Notes: generated by a model from the sequence alone, not told the origin. A stretch of DNA of 64,000 nucleotides from Manihot esculenta (GCF_001659605.2 NC_035174.2:27291027-27355026); one strand, 5' to 3'. Shown: positions 1 through 11,877, counted from the first letter of the stretch. A program made the numbers and translations.

Positions 1-2300
1 TTGACTATGAGGCTCCAACCCTTCATGAATTATTTAATCGGTGCTGAACAAAGTGTCTTTACAAAGGATCGGTTAATTTCAGACAATGTTCTCCTTTGTC
101 ATGAGATCTTTCACAATCCGAAGAACCAGAAGAGGGGAATGAATTATGGAATGGCTACTAAACTTGACATCAACAAGGTATATGATACTATCGAATGGGC
201 TTTTCTAAAACACATGCTTAGATGCTTTGGGTTTGATTCAAAATGGATTCGATGGATTATTCATGTGTCACATCTGTCTCATATTCTCTGCAATTAAATG
301 GCCAAAAGGTGGGCTCAATCAAGCCATCTAGAGGCCTTAGACAGGGGACCCTCTATCACCTTTCCTCTTTCTCATTTGTATGGAAGGCTTATCTCATAAA
401 TTGAAGTCCTCTTCTCTGCAAGGTATTGCCATCTCCCATTGGGGCCTTTTTATTTCTCACCTCCTATTTGCAAATGATTTCATAATTTTTACTAGAGGAT
501 CTCTTAGAGAAGCGGAGATGCTCAAGCGAATACTCCAATGTTATTCAAAAGCAAGCCATCAGACCATTAACCTCCATAAATCTAGTACTATATTTTTAGC
601 CGTAATACACCTGGAACTATTCGCTCGGACATCTCCCAAATCTTGCAAATTAAGGAGTTAGAGGGTTTAAATAAATACTTGGGGCTTCCTACAATTTTTC
701 CAAGGTCTAAGAAACAGGTTTTCCATAACATCAAAGAAAGAATTCAAGGCAAGATCTTAGGCTGGAAAGAACAATGTTGTCTACGGGGGGCAAGGAGGTT
801 GTCATTAAAGCTGTGGCAACTGCTATCCCAGTTTATGCTATAAGCTATTTTCGAACGCCTAAATCTATTTGCCAGAATATCAGTACTCTTATTTCCAACT
901 TCTAGTGGGGGCAAAAAGAAAAGAAAAGGTTACATTGGGTTTCATGGAAGTATATGTATGAACCTAAGGCATAGGGGGGTCTTGGTTTTAAGGACTTGGA
1001 AGGCTTTAACTTGGCACTCTTAGCCAAACAGGGCTAGAGATTGCTTGATAATGCTGATTCTATTCTAGCTAAAGTCCTTAAGAATCGATACTACCCACAT
1101 GGTCATTCTTGAATGTTGAACTTGGAAATAATCCATCATAGGGAAGGAGAAGTTTGATTTGGGAAAGACAGGTGTTGGAACAAGGAGTTCGTTGGCAAGT
1201 GAGGAATGGGAAGTCTATTCTTTGTAAGTTGGACCACTGGATACCCAAGTCATTCCCAAATGCACCAAGAGTAAAGGCTCAACATGACCTTTCTATACAC
1301 TGGGTGGCAGATTTGATGCATGAGTCTAGACTAACTTGGGACACAGCAAAGCTCAGGAACGTCTTTGAGGAGGAGGAAGTTCAACGAATACTCGCTATTC
1401 CGATACTGATGATAAGGAATTTTGACAAATTAAGTTAGCATTATACTAGACATGGACAATATGCTGTTAATTCAGATTGCTATATTGCTAAGAAATATGT
1501 CAAAACTATAGAAGAACAAGGACAAGCGGGCTCGGGACCACAATCAATAGCTAGAATGGGATCTTTTTGGAAACTATTTTGGAAGCTCAAAGTGCCTAAG
1601 AAAATTATAGTGTTTCTTTGGAGAATGGTCAAAGATAAACTCCCTTCCCATGCAAATTTAAATAGATTGATGCCCCATATCCCTATGAATTATGAGCATT
1701 GTGGAAAAGTTGAGACTTGCCGACATTTTTTTTTCAAATGTCCAAAAGCTATTGAGGTTTGGTTACACTCGCCCCTCGAATTGCGCGCCTCAAAACTTTC
1801 TGGAATCACAGCGCAAGATGTATGAAGTGAGGTTTGGAACTTCCTTAGCCAGTAGGAGCAGGGATTAGAGTTGTTTAATAGATTCATCTTCTTATTGTGG
1901 CACATACGGAAGAACAGGAATACCCTCTGCTTCCAACACCAACATGTTTCTTTCTGTGAGGTTATTCAAAGAGCTCTAAACCACCATGATGCCTTTTTTG
2001 CAGCTCAAGATAACAACCAGCAGCACCTCTCCTCCTCCTCTAATCTTGCATCTCAACGAATGGCTCCACCACAGCCTCTACTAGGTTCCTTGGTGATATC
2101 CTTTGATGCAGCGGTTGACGAACAAAGGAATTGTGGGTCTATTACAATTTTAGCTTGTAACCATCTTAACCATGCATGTGGTTGGTATTGTAAAAGAATC
2201 CCTAGTATTATGGACCCTCTTACTCTTGAGACGTTGGCCGGCAGAGAAAGTGTAATCCTAGCTCTTACCAAAAGCTTTAATTATGTCAGCTTTGAGGGAG
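1..2300 (+). pseudogene. LINE-A: decayed non-LTR retrotransposon, RT to RNase H part (5' end outside window)
   Basis: This is the reverse-transcriptase and C-terminal part of a plant L1-type LINE, which copies its RNA into nicked chromosomal DNA. Fragments appear in family order across shifting frames: KLDINKVYDTIEWAFLKHML (about 160-215, RT core), a GLRQG-like stretch near 330, LLFANDFIIF (about 460-490, where the active-site FADD has become FAND), the EGLNKYLGLP block near 660, a zinc-binding RT-associated region (1556-1765, WKLKVPKKIIVFLWR to HFFFKCP), and the start of an RNase H-like domain (2090-2300, SFDAAVDEQRNCG). Many stops and frameshifts make it non-functional. The coding trace breaks at 2300, where a Copia element begins, and resumes at 8416. 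The endonuclease and ORF1 would lie left of the window. The family call is confident; exact ends are not. Confidence 0.85.
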
Positions 2301-2618
2301 TATTAGTTTTTGCTTAATTTACTTCAAACTCACGTGTTTATGTTTATCATGTGTTTTTTAAATTTATTTTTTTTAATTATTTTGATTTCAGTCTAAATAA
2401 TATTAGATCGAGTCTTTAGGAATCTACATATTTTTTTTTGTGCTATCAAACACTACTTCAGTTATTGATATCGTGGATTCAGTTTTGCGTCAATTTCTGT
2501 TTTCAGTTCAGTTCACCACTATAAATGTAAAGGATTCTCATGAATGAAGTGTATCCTTTGCAGCAATTTTCTCTTCTTTCACTTTCTTTATTCTGTGTTT
2601 TCCATTATTAAACCTTCA
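2301..2618 (+). repeat. Copia 5' LTR
   Basis: 318-bp direct repeat nearly identical to 8104-8415. It starts TATTAG rather than the usual TG and ends CTTCA. A TATAAAT promoter box lies at 2520-2526, about 100 bp before the LTR end. The two LTRs differ by a few substitutions and short indels, for instance an extra TTTATG near 2340. Confidence 0.92.
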
Positions 2619-2620
2619 AT

Positions 2621-2634
2621 TGGTATCAGAGCCC
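2621..2634 (+). other. Copia primer binding site (tRNA-iMet)
   Basis: TGGTATCAGAGCCC begins three bases after the 5' LTR. It is complementary to the 3' end of plant initiator methionine tRNA, the usual primer for minus-strand synthesis in plant LTR retrotransposons. Confidence 0.88.
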
Positions 2635-2972
2635 TTTTCTTAAGGGACTTGTGAGATGGAATCTGAGGGAAATTTTTTTCCAAATGCTCCAATCATCTTT
2701 GATGGAGAAAATTACGAAATTTGGGCAATCAGAATGGAAGCCCACTTGGATGCCCTTGACCTTTGGGAAGTCGTGGAGGCGGATTACGAAGTTGTTCCGC
2801 TGCCTGAAAATCCCACCATGGCTCAAATAAAAAACCATAAGGAGAGGAAAACCAGAAAATCAAAGGCCAAAAATTGTTTATTTTCTGCTGTTTCAAACAC
2901 TATTTTCACCAGAATTATGTCTCTCAAAACAGCTAAGCAAGTTTGGGATTATATGAAGGAGGAGTACGCTGG

Positions 2973-4500
2973 TGATCAAGCATAATTTAGCCACATTTTT
3001 ATCATAATTATTATTGTTTATTTACACATTTTTTAGTTTAATTTATGGTTTTTATCTTGTTTTTACAGAAAAGGAAGAAATTGGAAAATTGGAGAAAAAG
3101 TGCAGAAAATTGACAGAAAAGTGATTGGGTCAGTGATTTGCCCAAAACAGTCAAATCACTGGGCAAATCACTTTGACAGTAGAAACCTGGAGGCAACAGG
3201 CAGAAGTGATATGGGCAGTGATTTGCCCAAGACACTCGAAGACACTGGCCAAATCACTCGCAGAAGACAGAGAGCAGAAAACTGGACTGACTCACAGAAA
3301 AGTGATTGGGTCAGTGATTTGCCCAATCACTTGAAGAAACTGGTCAAATCACCGGGCAAATCACTTTGACAGCAGAAACTGACAGCAGAGCGGGAAATTG
3401 GGCAGAAAACAGAAATCCGAATTTTCAGATGTCCAAATCCAACCCAATCACTACCAACATAAAACCAAGAGCCACGAAAGAGTTTCTCATCCAAGGAATT
3501 CCAATTGCAATTAAATTCAACATCAAAAGAGGAGCCAAACACCAAATCAAAAAGGGATTTCAAAACCCTAGATAGATAGAATTCTTCAGCTATAAAAGGA
3601 GAGCCTCCAAACCAGCAAAGGCACTTTTTTCTGATCAGGAACTCAGCACCTTCTCCCTCGCCAGAAACTCTGCAGCTGCTTTTCTTTCTTTTCTTTTCAT
3701 CTTTTGTGTATTTTAGTCACCATGAGTGGCTAAATTCATTCTTTTCTAGTTGAAGTTGAGAATATTCAGATTTGTGATGAATTGGGAGGTTTAATACTCC
3801 ATTGTTGAACTCTTGTTTGTTTCAATATTTATGCAAACTGATCTTTTCCATAATTATTACTTTGCTTTTAGAATCAATAAGGGCCCATTGCTTTTAAATT
3901 GTTTAAGTAATATTGTTTGAATGATTTAGGTCCGTAATTGCTTAGGTTGTTCAAATACACATTTAATCAAGTTGCATAATCTAAACTTGACCACGCGGTT
4001 GGCAAGGATAGAATTGGGTTTTTCTAAGTCTTAATGCAGTCAACAGTTGTTCGATGCTACAATGCCCCAAGGACGTTCCTTGGCAACTTGTTGATTAGTG
4101 TTTGATTAGCGAACGTTTCCTAATCAAACTAGAACTAAGGAAGAATTTGGATTGTGAGAAGCGTCTTCCACAACCAAAACTGATTTATTGAAATCAAATA
4201 GGAGTCTTTAATAATCAATAATCAATTCTGAACAAACTGAATTAGACTCACACTTCAGCTAGAATCTCTTTCTCATTGAAATTCTCATCTATTTAAGTTA
4301 TTGCTTTCTTTTGCTATTTAATTTTAATCATCAAATCAAAACCCCCCTCTTTTAATTATTTGTTATTTACTTGCCTTAGTCATTATTAGGAAGATACTTG
4401 GTGTCAATTCCCTGTGGTTCGACCCTATTGCCACTATCTACAAGTTTATTATTGATTGTTTAATAGGTTTATTTTTGACGGCTTCGACAACCGCTTATCA
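2973..4500 (+). mobile_element. Solo LTR, family A copy 1 (gypsy-type), TSD GCTGG
   Basis: 1528-bp insertion in Copia gag, starting TGATCAAG and ending CTTATCA, flanked by GCTGG (2968-2972 and 4501-4505). Removing it with one duplication restores gag (EEYAG then DDRIRG). A second copy lies at 60959-62467 and a diverged reverse copy at 40563-41954. TG...CA ends, 5-bp duplications and no internal coding region show a solo LTR left by recombination between two LTRs. The 3' part contains CCCTGTGGTTCGACC, reminiscent of Tat/Athila-type gypsy LTRs; that lineage is an inference. A TATAAAAGG box is at about 3592. Confidence 0.9.
3120..3370. repeat. Array of TGATTTGCCCA / TGGGCAAATCA inverted motifs in solo LTR 1
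   Basis: Within 250 bp the motif TGATTTGCCCA recurs in both orientations at about 3132, 3157, 3218, 3247, 3312, 3341 and 3352, with minor changes such as GGCCAAATCA. It lies upstream of the TATA box of the LTR. The same arrangement is found in copy 2 (61105-61340), so it belongs to the family. Confidence 0.75.
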
Positions 4501-7500
4501 GCTGGCGATGATAGGATTCGAGGCATGAAAGCTCTCAATTACATAAGAGAGTTTGAGCTGCAAAGGATGAAGGAATCAGAGACAGCCAAAGAATACTCTG
4601 AAAGGCTGCTTGATATTGTCAATAAAGTAAGGTTACTTGGCACTTCCTTTGATGATTCTAGAATTGTCCAGAAAATGTTAGTTACTGCTCCTGAAAAATA
4701 TGAAGCATCGATCACCACTTTGGAGAATACAAGGGATTTGTCCACAATCACCTTGGCAGAATTATTAAACTCTTTTCAGGCTCAAGAACAGAAAAGGTCT
4801 ATGAGGCAGAATGGTTTTGTTGAAGGAGCTCTTCCCGTCAGGCATCATGAAGATAATGAGTTTCAAAAGAAGCAAGCTGTTTCAAGTGATGAGCACATTA
4901 CTATTGATTGCAATCGTAGCAAAGGTGGAAGCTCAAAAGAATATCCTCCTTGCAAACATTGTAACAAAACAGGCCATTCACCATTCAAATGTTGGAGGAG
5001 GCCAGATGCAAAATGTAAGAAGTGCAATCAACTTGGACATGAAGCTATAACTTGCAAAAACAAGAAGCAAGTAGCAGATGCACAAGTTGCTGATCAAAAT
5101 GAAGAAGATCATATTTTTGTGGCAACATGTTTTTCTTCTAAGTGCAGTTCATAATGTTGGTTGATCGATAGCGGTTGTACAAACCACATGACTTATGACA
5201 GAACTCTCTTTAAAGACTTGAATCCTATTGAGATCACTAAAGTCAAAGTTGGTAATGGTGTCTACATCCCAGCAAAAGGAAAGGGGACTGTTGCAATTAC
5301 AACAACGTCAGGTATAAAAACAATGTCTGATGTTCTTTTTGTGCCTGACATCGATCAAAATTTGTTGAGTGTAGGACAATTAGTTGAAAAAGGATTCAAA
5401 TTAGTTTTTGAAGATCGAAATTGCGACATTTATGACGCAAATAGATAGCATGTTCTGCGAGTCAAAATGAGAGGTAAAAGCTTCTCATTTTATCCAACAG
5501 AGGAGGAGCAAGCTGCATTTGTTACAGAAACCAACATCACTGAAATATGGCACAAGAGACTTGGCCATTGTCATATTCAACGTATGCTGGAGATGAAGAA
5601 AAGGGATATGATAAGAGACTTGCCGAAGCTTGCTGAACAATTGCCAAACTGTGATGCTTGTCAATTTGGTAAACAAACCAAATTGCCCTTTCCAAAGTCA
5701 TCCTGGAGAACGTCACAGAAGTTACAGTTAATTCATACTGATGTTGCTGGACCACAAAGAACTCCATCTCTCCAAGGTAGCCTCTACTTTATTCTGTTTA
5801 TTGATGATTTTACAAGAATGTGTTGGATTTTCTTCTTGAGATACAAGTCAGAAGTGGCTAAAGTTTTCTGGAAGTTCAAAAATATGGTGGAGAACCAGAG
5901 TGGCTGCAAAATTCAAGCTGTGAGGTCTGATAATGGGACTAAATACACCTCATCTCAATTCAACTCCTTGTGTGAAGAAGCTGGCATTGAACATCAATTC
6001 ACAGCTCCTTACACGCCACAACAAAACAGAGTCGGTGAGAGGAGGAACATATATGTGATGGAGATGGTGAGATGTATGTTGCATGAGAAGAATTTACCTA
6101 AAGGTTTTTTGGCAGAGGCTGCCAACACTACTGTATTTCTTCAAAATCGACTTCCAAACAAGGCATTGAAGGATCAAACACCATTTGAGGCCTGGTATGG
6201 TTTTAAGCCTTCATTGAAATTTCTTAAAGTGTTCGGAAGTGTTTGTTTTGTTCATGTTCCACAGAATAAGCGTGATAAACTAGACAAGAAAGCCATTCCT
6301 GGTATTTTTGTCGGTTACAGCTTAGTTTCCAAAGTTTACAAAGTCTATCATCCACAAAACTGGAAAGATGACTATTACCAGAGATGTTCACTTTAATGAA
6401 GAGGAGCAATGGGATTGGAATGACTCACCAAAACTTTTACAAGAGCTTAGTCTTCCCGAAGAGCAATCAGAAGATAAATGGCTGGAAGAAAATGTTGATG
6501 ATTCACCAGTTAGAGGAACCAGGTCACTTTCTGAAATCTATCAAAAGTATAATATGGTAGTCTATGAACCAGCTGGACATGAAGAAGCTCTTAAAGATCC
6601 AAAATGGAAAAAAGCAATGGAGGAGGAAATGTCGATGATTCAAAAGAACAAAACATGGGAGTTAATCAACAAACCTGCTGACAGAAAAATCATAGGAGTG
6701 AAGTGGGTGTTCAGAATAAAATTAAATGCTGATAGCTCCATCAACAAACACAAGGCCAGACTTGTTGTTAAGGGTTATGTCCAGATTTTTGGTGTTGATT
6801 ACTCAGACACCTTTGCTCTTGTGGCTCGATTGGACACAATTAGAATGCTTCTAGCCATTGCTGCTCAAAAAGACTGGAAAGTATTTCAATTAGATGTTAA
6901 ATCTGCATTTTTGAATGGTGTTCTGCAGGAAGAAATATATGTGGAGCAACCTACTGGTCTTGTTGTGCAAGGTGAAGAAGATAAAGTTTACTTGCTCAAA
7001 AAGGCTCTTTATGGCTTGAAACAGGCACCCAGGCCTGGTATAGCAAGATAGATGATTATCTGCAAAGCTTAGGCTTCAAAAAAAGCTTATCAGAGGCAAC
7101 TCTTTATGTTAAACATAAGGACAATAATATTCTTATAGTCTCTCTTTACGTTGATGATATCTTGGTGACAGGAAATAATGCCTTGCTGGTTGAAAAATTC
7201 AAACAAGAAATGGAGCAGGTTTTCGAAATGACGGATCTTGGGATCATGAACTATTTTCTTGGAATGGAAATTACACAAAGCCAGAATGAAGTATTCATTT
7301 GTCAAAAGAAATATTCCAAAGAAATTTTGAAGAAATTCCAAATGGGGGAATGCAAATCAGTTGCTACACCTATGAATCAAAAAGAGAAGCTGAGCAAAGG
7401 AGATGGAACCGAGAAAGTTGATGAAGGCTACTATAGAAGCTTGGTTGGATGCCTTATGTACCTTACTGCCACCAGACCTGACATTTTATTTGCTGTAAAT

Positions 7501-8087
7501 CTCTTATCTCACTTTATGCATTGTGCTAGTGAGTTACATTTAATTGCAGCAAAGAGAGTGTTAAGATATATTAAAGGTACAATCATTTATGGTGTCAAAT
7601 TTGGAAAAAGTAAAGATTTCAAGCTATGTGGATTCTCAGATAGTGATTGGGCTGGCTCAGTTGATGACATGAAAAGTACATCAGGCTACTGTTTCAATTT
7701 TGGTTCAGGTTTTTTCTCTTGGTGCTCAAAGAAGCAAGAGATTGTTGCACAATCTACTGCTGAAGCTGAGTTTATTGCAGCAACAGTAGCAGTTAATCAA
7801 GTTTTGTGGATAAAGAAGCTTTTGTGTGATCTAAATATGGAGCAGAAAAGTGGTATTGAGATTTTTGTTGATAATCAAGCAGCATTTGCAATCTCTAACA
7901 ATCCAGTCTTTCATGGAAAAACAAAGCATTTCAACATCAAACTGTTCTTCTTGAGAGAGATACAAGAAAATGGAGGAGCAACACTGGTTTACTGCAAAAC
8001 TGAAGATCAAATAGCAGACCTGTTCACAAAACCACTCCCAGTTAACAAGTTTGAGCTTCTAAGGCAGAAAGTTGGAGTTTGCAATAA

Positions 8088-8103
8088 CAAAAGCAAGGAG
8101 GAG
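8088..8103 (+). other. Copia polypurine tract
   Basis: The purine-rich run AAAAGCAAGGAGGAG lies immediately before the 3' LTR, the expected position for the plus-strand primer. It overlaps the last codons of the RNase H domain. Confidence 0.8.
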
Positions 8104-8415
8104 TATTAGTTTTTGCCTCTGTTACTTCAAACTCACGTGTTTGTCATGTGTTTTTTAAATTTATTTTTTTAAATTATTTTGATTTCAATCTAAATAATAT
8201 TAGATCGAGTCTTTAGGAATCTACAGATTTTTTTTTGTGCTATCAAACACTACTTCAGTTATTGATATCGTGGATTCAGTTTTGCGTCAATTTCTGTTTT
8301 CAGTTCAGTTCACCACTATAAATGTAAAGAATTCTCATGAATGAAGTGTATCCTTTGCAGCAATTTTCTCTTCTTTCACTTTCTTTATTCTGTGCTTTCC
8401 ATTATTAAACCTTCA
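8104..8415 (+). repeat. Copia 3' LTR
   Basis: 312 bp, matching 2301-2618. It begins TATTAG and ends CTTCA, with TATAAAT at 8317-8323, and is followed directly by the target duplication GGGAG. Confidence 0.92.
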
Positions 8416-8700
8416 GGGAGATTGTCAAGCTCTTTTTTGTTTCCTTAATGGCGATATTGATCCGACTCCATTAAAGATTCAAGATCTTCTCAATGATGTC
8501 AAGACACTCTCTGCCAACTCATCCTCCTTCTCCCTCAAGTGTATTAATAGATGCTTTAATCGTGTAGCGCACCATTTAGCTTTCCTCTCTCTTAGAAATG
8601 AGGCCTTCTTGTTAAATCATTGGAAGCAAACTATGGTTGTAATTAATCTTTTGGCTTTTTTCGGCCACATTAATGAATCCTTTTCTTCATAAAAAAAAAG
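8416..8700 (+). pseudogene. LINE-A 3' end: RNase H-like C-terminus and poly(A) tail
   Basis: Continues the reading broken at 2300. Joined across the Copia insertion, it reads as an RNase H-like (RVT_3) domain, with DCQALFCFLNGDIDPTPLK and then INRCFNRVAHHLAFLSLRN, the conserved NR.A..LA motif of the family. It finishes in about nine A residues at 8691-8699, as expected for target-primed insertion. This fixes the 3' end of the LINE. Confidence 0.85.
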
Positions 8701-10559
8701 TTGTTAAGGAGTCAAAACTTCACATTATGTCTGCTAAATGCTAGAGATATTAGAAATGAAGTACAAGTATACAAACTTGAGCAATAATAAAGTGGCTTAT
8801 GATGCATTTTGGTGGCGCAATTACCATCTTTGAGATAATTCTAAAATGTCTTTCATCTCTATGAATGTTATACACAAACCTATCACAAGCAACTACCTTA
8901 TATATGGTTTGCTCGATAATTTTTAATGCATATATTCTTTTAATATCCTAAATCATTTGCTTATTATATCCTCTTGGGATTTGATGCTGAGTTGTAAGTT
9001 TTAATTTTGTGCCTTATTTTTGTATAGCTATTAAATGCTTATGAGAAATCATTAATGTCTAAGTTTTTGTATTTATACAAAGTTTATGGAGTTTAAGAAA
9101 TTTACAACTTTAGATAGTAATAAGGGGTTTGTAGGATTCAAAAAATAGAGGATTTGTGGGTGAAGCGGTATTTGATTTAGAAGAATCATAGGAAGCGAGT
9201 AAGCAGTATAGGAGATAATAAAGCCATCAGAAATATTGTGAGTTGAAGAAATGATTTAATTAATGTTAATTGTTGAATATGGCAATAGAAGGATAAATTT
9301 ATTTAATTATTTTAAGTACGATAGTGGTAGTACAAATTAAAAATTTGTTAAATTTCTAATTATACGATGATAGTAATATCCAAGAGAATTGTTGAATGTA
9401 GTAATAAAGAACATAAGTTATGCTCATTTAGAAGAAATTTTGCTTTTATTCTTTATTTTTCTTTTCTTTTCTTGTTTATTAATCGTGGATAATGTTAGAT
9501 TTTAAAAATTTTATTTCCTTTTAATCACATTTTATTTTAAATGGCAAGATTGATCGAAAATATATGAAAATAATTATTTTTTGTTAACCGTTAAAAATTA
9601 TAATAATATTGTAACATAATTTTTAAAAGATAGTAATTTATAAATAATGGTAATATTTTTTTATGAAAAAATTGCATTAACTTAAATAAAAAAGAATAAT
9701 AAAAGCAATAAACTCACGAGGGACAAAATAATACTATTTAAGACAAAACATAAAAATAATGGTCAAAACTAGAATATGGGTAACAAAGTTCGTTAATATT
9801 TTAATAAAAGCAACAGAACAGTTAATAACTTCACTAATCAGTCATATATAATCTAAGATAATAGACCCAAATATAAGAAACATTCATTGCATTTGCTACA
9901 AATCGCATAAATCAACGGCTGAGAATTTAAACTCCATATCATATTTTTGTAACCCCTACTTTTAATCTAACTTAAAACTTTTCTAAATAATAGTGCTTCA
10001 ATTAACAATGGGTCCAATAGCCCGACAGTATCCTTGTGGCATGCATCTAAGACTTGATCATGATGGTCACATAAAATCCATCCAACACTTAGCATACTTT
10101 CATGCCTTAAAAGAGAGGTGCATCAACTTACACTTCATATAGCCCCAAATAGACTTAGTCTAGTGAATTAATCCATCACCTGAATGCTGCTCAGAAATCG
10201 TAGTGCATTCTGACAACCTTGCGCCATTTTCCAACTATGCAAATACGTACCGAAATCATGCTGAAATTGCTTAAAATCGTATCAGAACCGTACTAAAATT
10301 TGGATTCAAATATGGTTTCTGAAAATGAAAGAATTGGAAGTTTGGTTTCGATTATAATTCTTAGCAAGCACTGTACTAGAACTGAAACCGAACAGCTCTA
10401 ATCAATATTATTATGACATCTCGATAAAGGAACTTGAAGATTAAATCTTTATCCCTATCATTTCCCCATTTGTGTAATACTTTATGAGTAGCTACCTTGA
10501 GATAATAACTCACTAATCTTCATACCCTCTATCTCTCAAGGATCGAAAGGAAGATAATA
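8701..10559. other. AT-rich intergenic DNA, nothing recognised
   Basis: No reading frame of useful length, no recognisable element ends and no tandem repeat seen. It has the base composition of eroded intergenic DNA. Confidence 0.6.
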
Positions 10560-10736
10560 AAAAGTTTATGAAGATTTACAATTTAGTCCCTGGGTATTGC
10601 CATTATTAACAAGTCAGTCCCTATATTTTTAGAAACCTATTAAAACATCCTTATGTTTTCTTTCCGTCAACGAAATAGTCCTTCCGTCTATTTTTTCCGT
10701 TAAAAATATAGTAAAAAGACCAAATTACCCCCTTCT

Positions 10737-10960
10737 TTTCCTCCTCCTCCTCCTCCTCCTCCTCCTTTCTTTTCTTCTTCATCAATTCTTCTTCTGCTTC
10801 TGCTTCTGCTTCTTCTTCTGCTTCTTCTTCTTCTTCTTCTTCTTCTTCTTCTTCTTCTCCTTCATCTTCTTTTTCTTCTTCTTCTTCTCCTTCATCATCT
10901 TCTTCTTCTCCTTCTTCTTCTCCTTCATCATCATCATCATCTTCTTCCTTTTTGAGGAGG
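10737..10960. repeat. CCT/CTT/CTG trinucleotide microsatellite inside MITE
   Basis: Continuous pyrimidine-rich trinucleotide repeats: CTC runs, then CTT/CTG, then TCATCA units. A reverse GAGGAGGAG block at about 10957-10973 could pair with the initial CTCCTCCTC run. Confidence 0.9.
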
Positions 10961-10964
10961 AGGA

Positions 10965-11310
10965 GGAGGAGGGACTATTTCGATGACGGAAAAAAATGAT
11001 AAGGACATTTTAATAGATGTGAGAAAAGATAGGGACTATTTCGTTGACAAAAAGAAATGATAAGGACGTTTTAATAAATATAAAAAAAATAAGGACGTTT
11101 TAATAGATTTATGAAAATATAGGGAGGGACGATTTCGTTGACGAAAAGAAACGATGAGGATGGACTATTTCGTTGACGGAAAGAAACAATAAGGACGTTT
11201 TAATAGATATGAGAAAAGATAGGGACTATTTCATTGACGGAAAGAAACGATAAGGACGTTTTAATAGATATGAAAAAAGATAAAAATGTTTTAATAGATT
11301 TTTGAAAATG
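10965..11310. repeat. Degenerate tandem repeat of about 60 bp inside MITE
   Basis: Four to five copies of a unit containing GGGACTATTTCGTTGACGG, AAGAAACGATAAGGACG and TTTTAATAGATATGA. Spacing varies because some copies are shortened. The unit resembles the inner part of the right inverted end, so it probably arose by repeated duplication of that end. Confidence 0.75.
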
Positions 11311-11561
11311 TAGGGACTGACTTATTAATAATAGCAATATCGAATGACTAAATAAGGGGTTTTATTTGAGGGTAAAATTAGATTTTAAAACTTTTATCTC
11401 TCTTCCTTTATCTAATTTTAATGGAAAAGAGGACGGAATGACTATTTTGTTGATAGAAAGAAAACATAAGGACGTTTTAATAGGTTTCTAAAAATACATG
11501 GACTGACTTGTTAATAATGATAATACTCAGGGACTAAATTATAAATCTCTCAAAAGTTTAT

Positions 11562-11853
11562 CATTATCATATAGCCACGAGTCTTCCCTAATGGATATTA
11601 TATTACCATCCCCCATCTCCACCTACATTCGACTTTTACCAAAGGAACAACCCCATAATACTCCACTAAGCATAGTTTAGATTCGAACATCTAACAACAT
11701 TAGATAAGTTTACTCATGGGAAATAGCATGCTTTATAAAATCCCGGCCACTAATGATTGTAGTTTAACTAATATGCATCAAACTTGCTTGTACAACAATA
11801 TTAGGTTAAATTTATGGATTCTCCAAAAATTTAGTCCCTCAGACGATTTGTTA
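11562..11853. other. Short AT-rich spacer, nothing recognised
   Basis: Unique-looking DNA between the MITE and the CACTA element. I see no coding trace. Confidence 0.5.
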
Positions 11854-11877
11854 TTGCACTACAAAAATCTGTCGGAA

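Larger units (their letters stand above)
2656..8109 (+). pseudogene. Copia gag-pol polyprotein, interrupted and frameshifted
   Basis: Gag starts at 2656 (MESEGNFFPNAP) and breaks at 2972, where a solo LTR enters; it resumes at 4506 (DDRIRGMKALNYI). Two CCHC knuckles, CKHCNKTGHSPFKC and CKKCNQLGHEAITC, lie at about 4948-5055. The protease motif WLIDSGCTNHMT follows at 5158. Integrase has the WHKRLGH zinc region (about 5548) and core segments HTDVAGP and SDNGTKY (about 5730-5945). RT has QLDVKSAFLNG (about 6888) and the active site YVDDILVTG (about 7148). RNase H carries the KSTSGYCF to STAEAEF block (7670-7775). Lesions: in-frame stops at 5152 and 5446, a 1-nt insertion near 6357 (run of A), and a 1-nt loss near 7032 (AGGCCTGG where RAWY is expected). 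It makes no complete polyprotein. Confidence 0.92.
2301..8415 (+). mobile_element. Copia LTR retrotransposon inserted in LINE-A, TSD GGGAG
   Basis: Complete Ty1/Copia element with two LTRs of about 315 bp, a tRNA-iMet primer site, gag-pol in Copia order (protease, integrase, RT, RNase H) and a polypurine tract. It is flanked by the 5-bp duplication GGGAG (2296-2300 and 8416-8420). Removing the element and one GGGAG rejoins the RNase H reading of LINE-A, which supports both boundaries. Its gag is split by a solo LTR (2973-4500). Stops and two frameshifts show that it is dead. The short LTR and two zinc knuckles would suit a Tork-like lineage, but I cannot settle the lineage by eye. Confidence 0.93.
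10570..11551. mobile_element. Mutator-like MITE with about 110-bp inverted ends
   Basis: The left end (GAAGATTTACAATTTAGTCC) and the reverse complement of the right end (GAGAGATTTATAATTTAGTC) match for over 100 bp, through ATTAACAAGTCAGTCC, AACCTATTAAAAC and TCCTTATGTTTTCTTTC. The flanks carry AAAAGTTTAT at 10560-10569 and 11552-11561, a 9-10 bp duplication that fits Mutator-type transposition. There is no transposase. The interior is a CTT/CCT microsatellite plus several degenerate 60-bp units, so the element is non-autonomous. Superfamily is inferred from duplication length and long inverted ends. Confidence 0.78.

Noticed and set aside
3100..3369. Short frames inside the family A solo LTRs (also 61031-61279 and 61308-61574)
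   Set aside because: Not conserved between the copies as proteins; they arise from the TGATTTGCCCA array.
2973..4500. Helitron or DNA transposon instead of a solo LTR
   Set aside because: The ends are TG...CA with 5-bp duplications in three independent copies; Helitrons make no duplication and need a CTRR end, and no long terminal inverted repeats are present.
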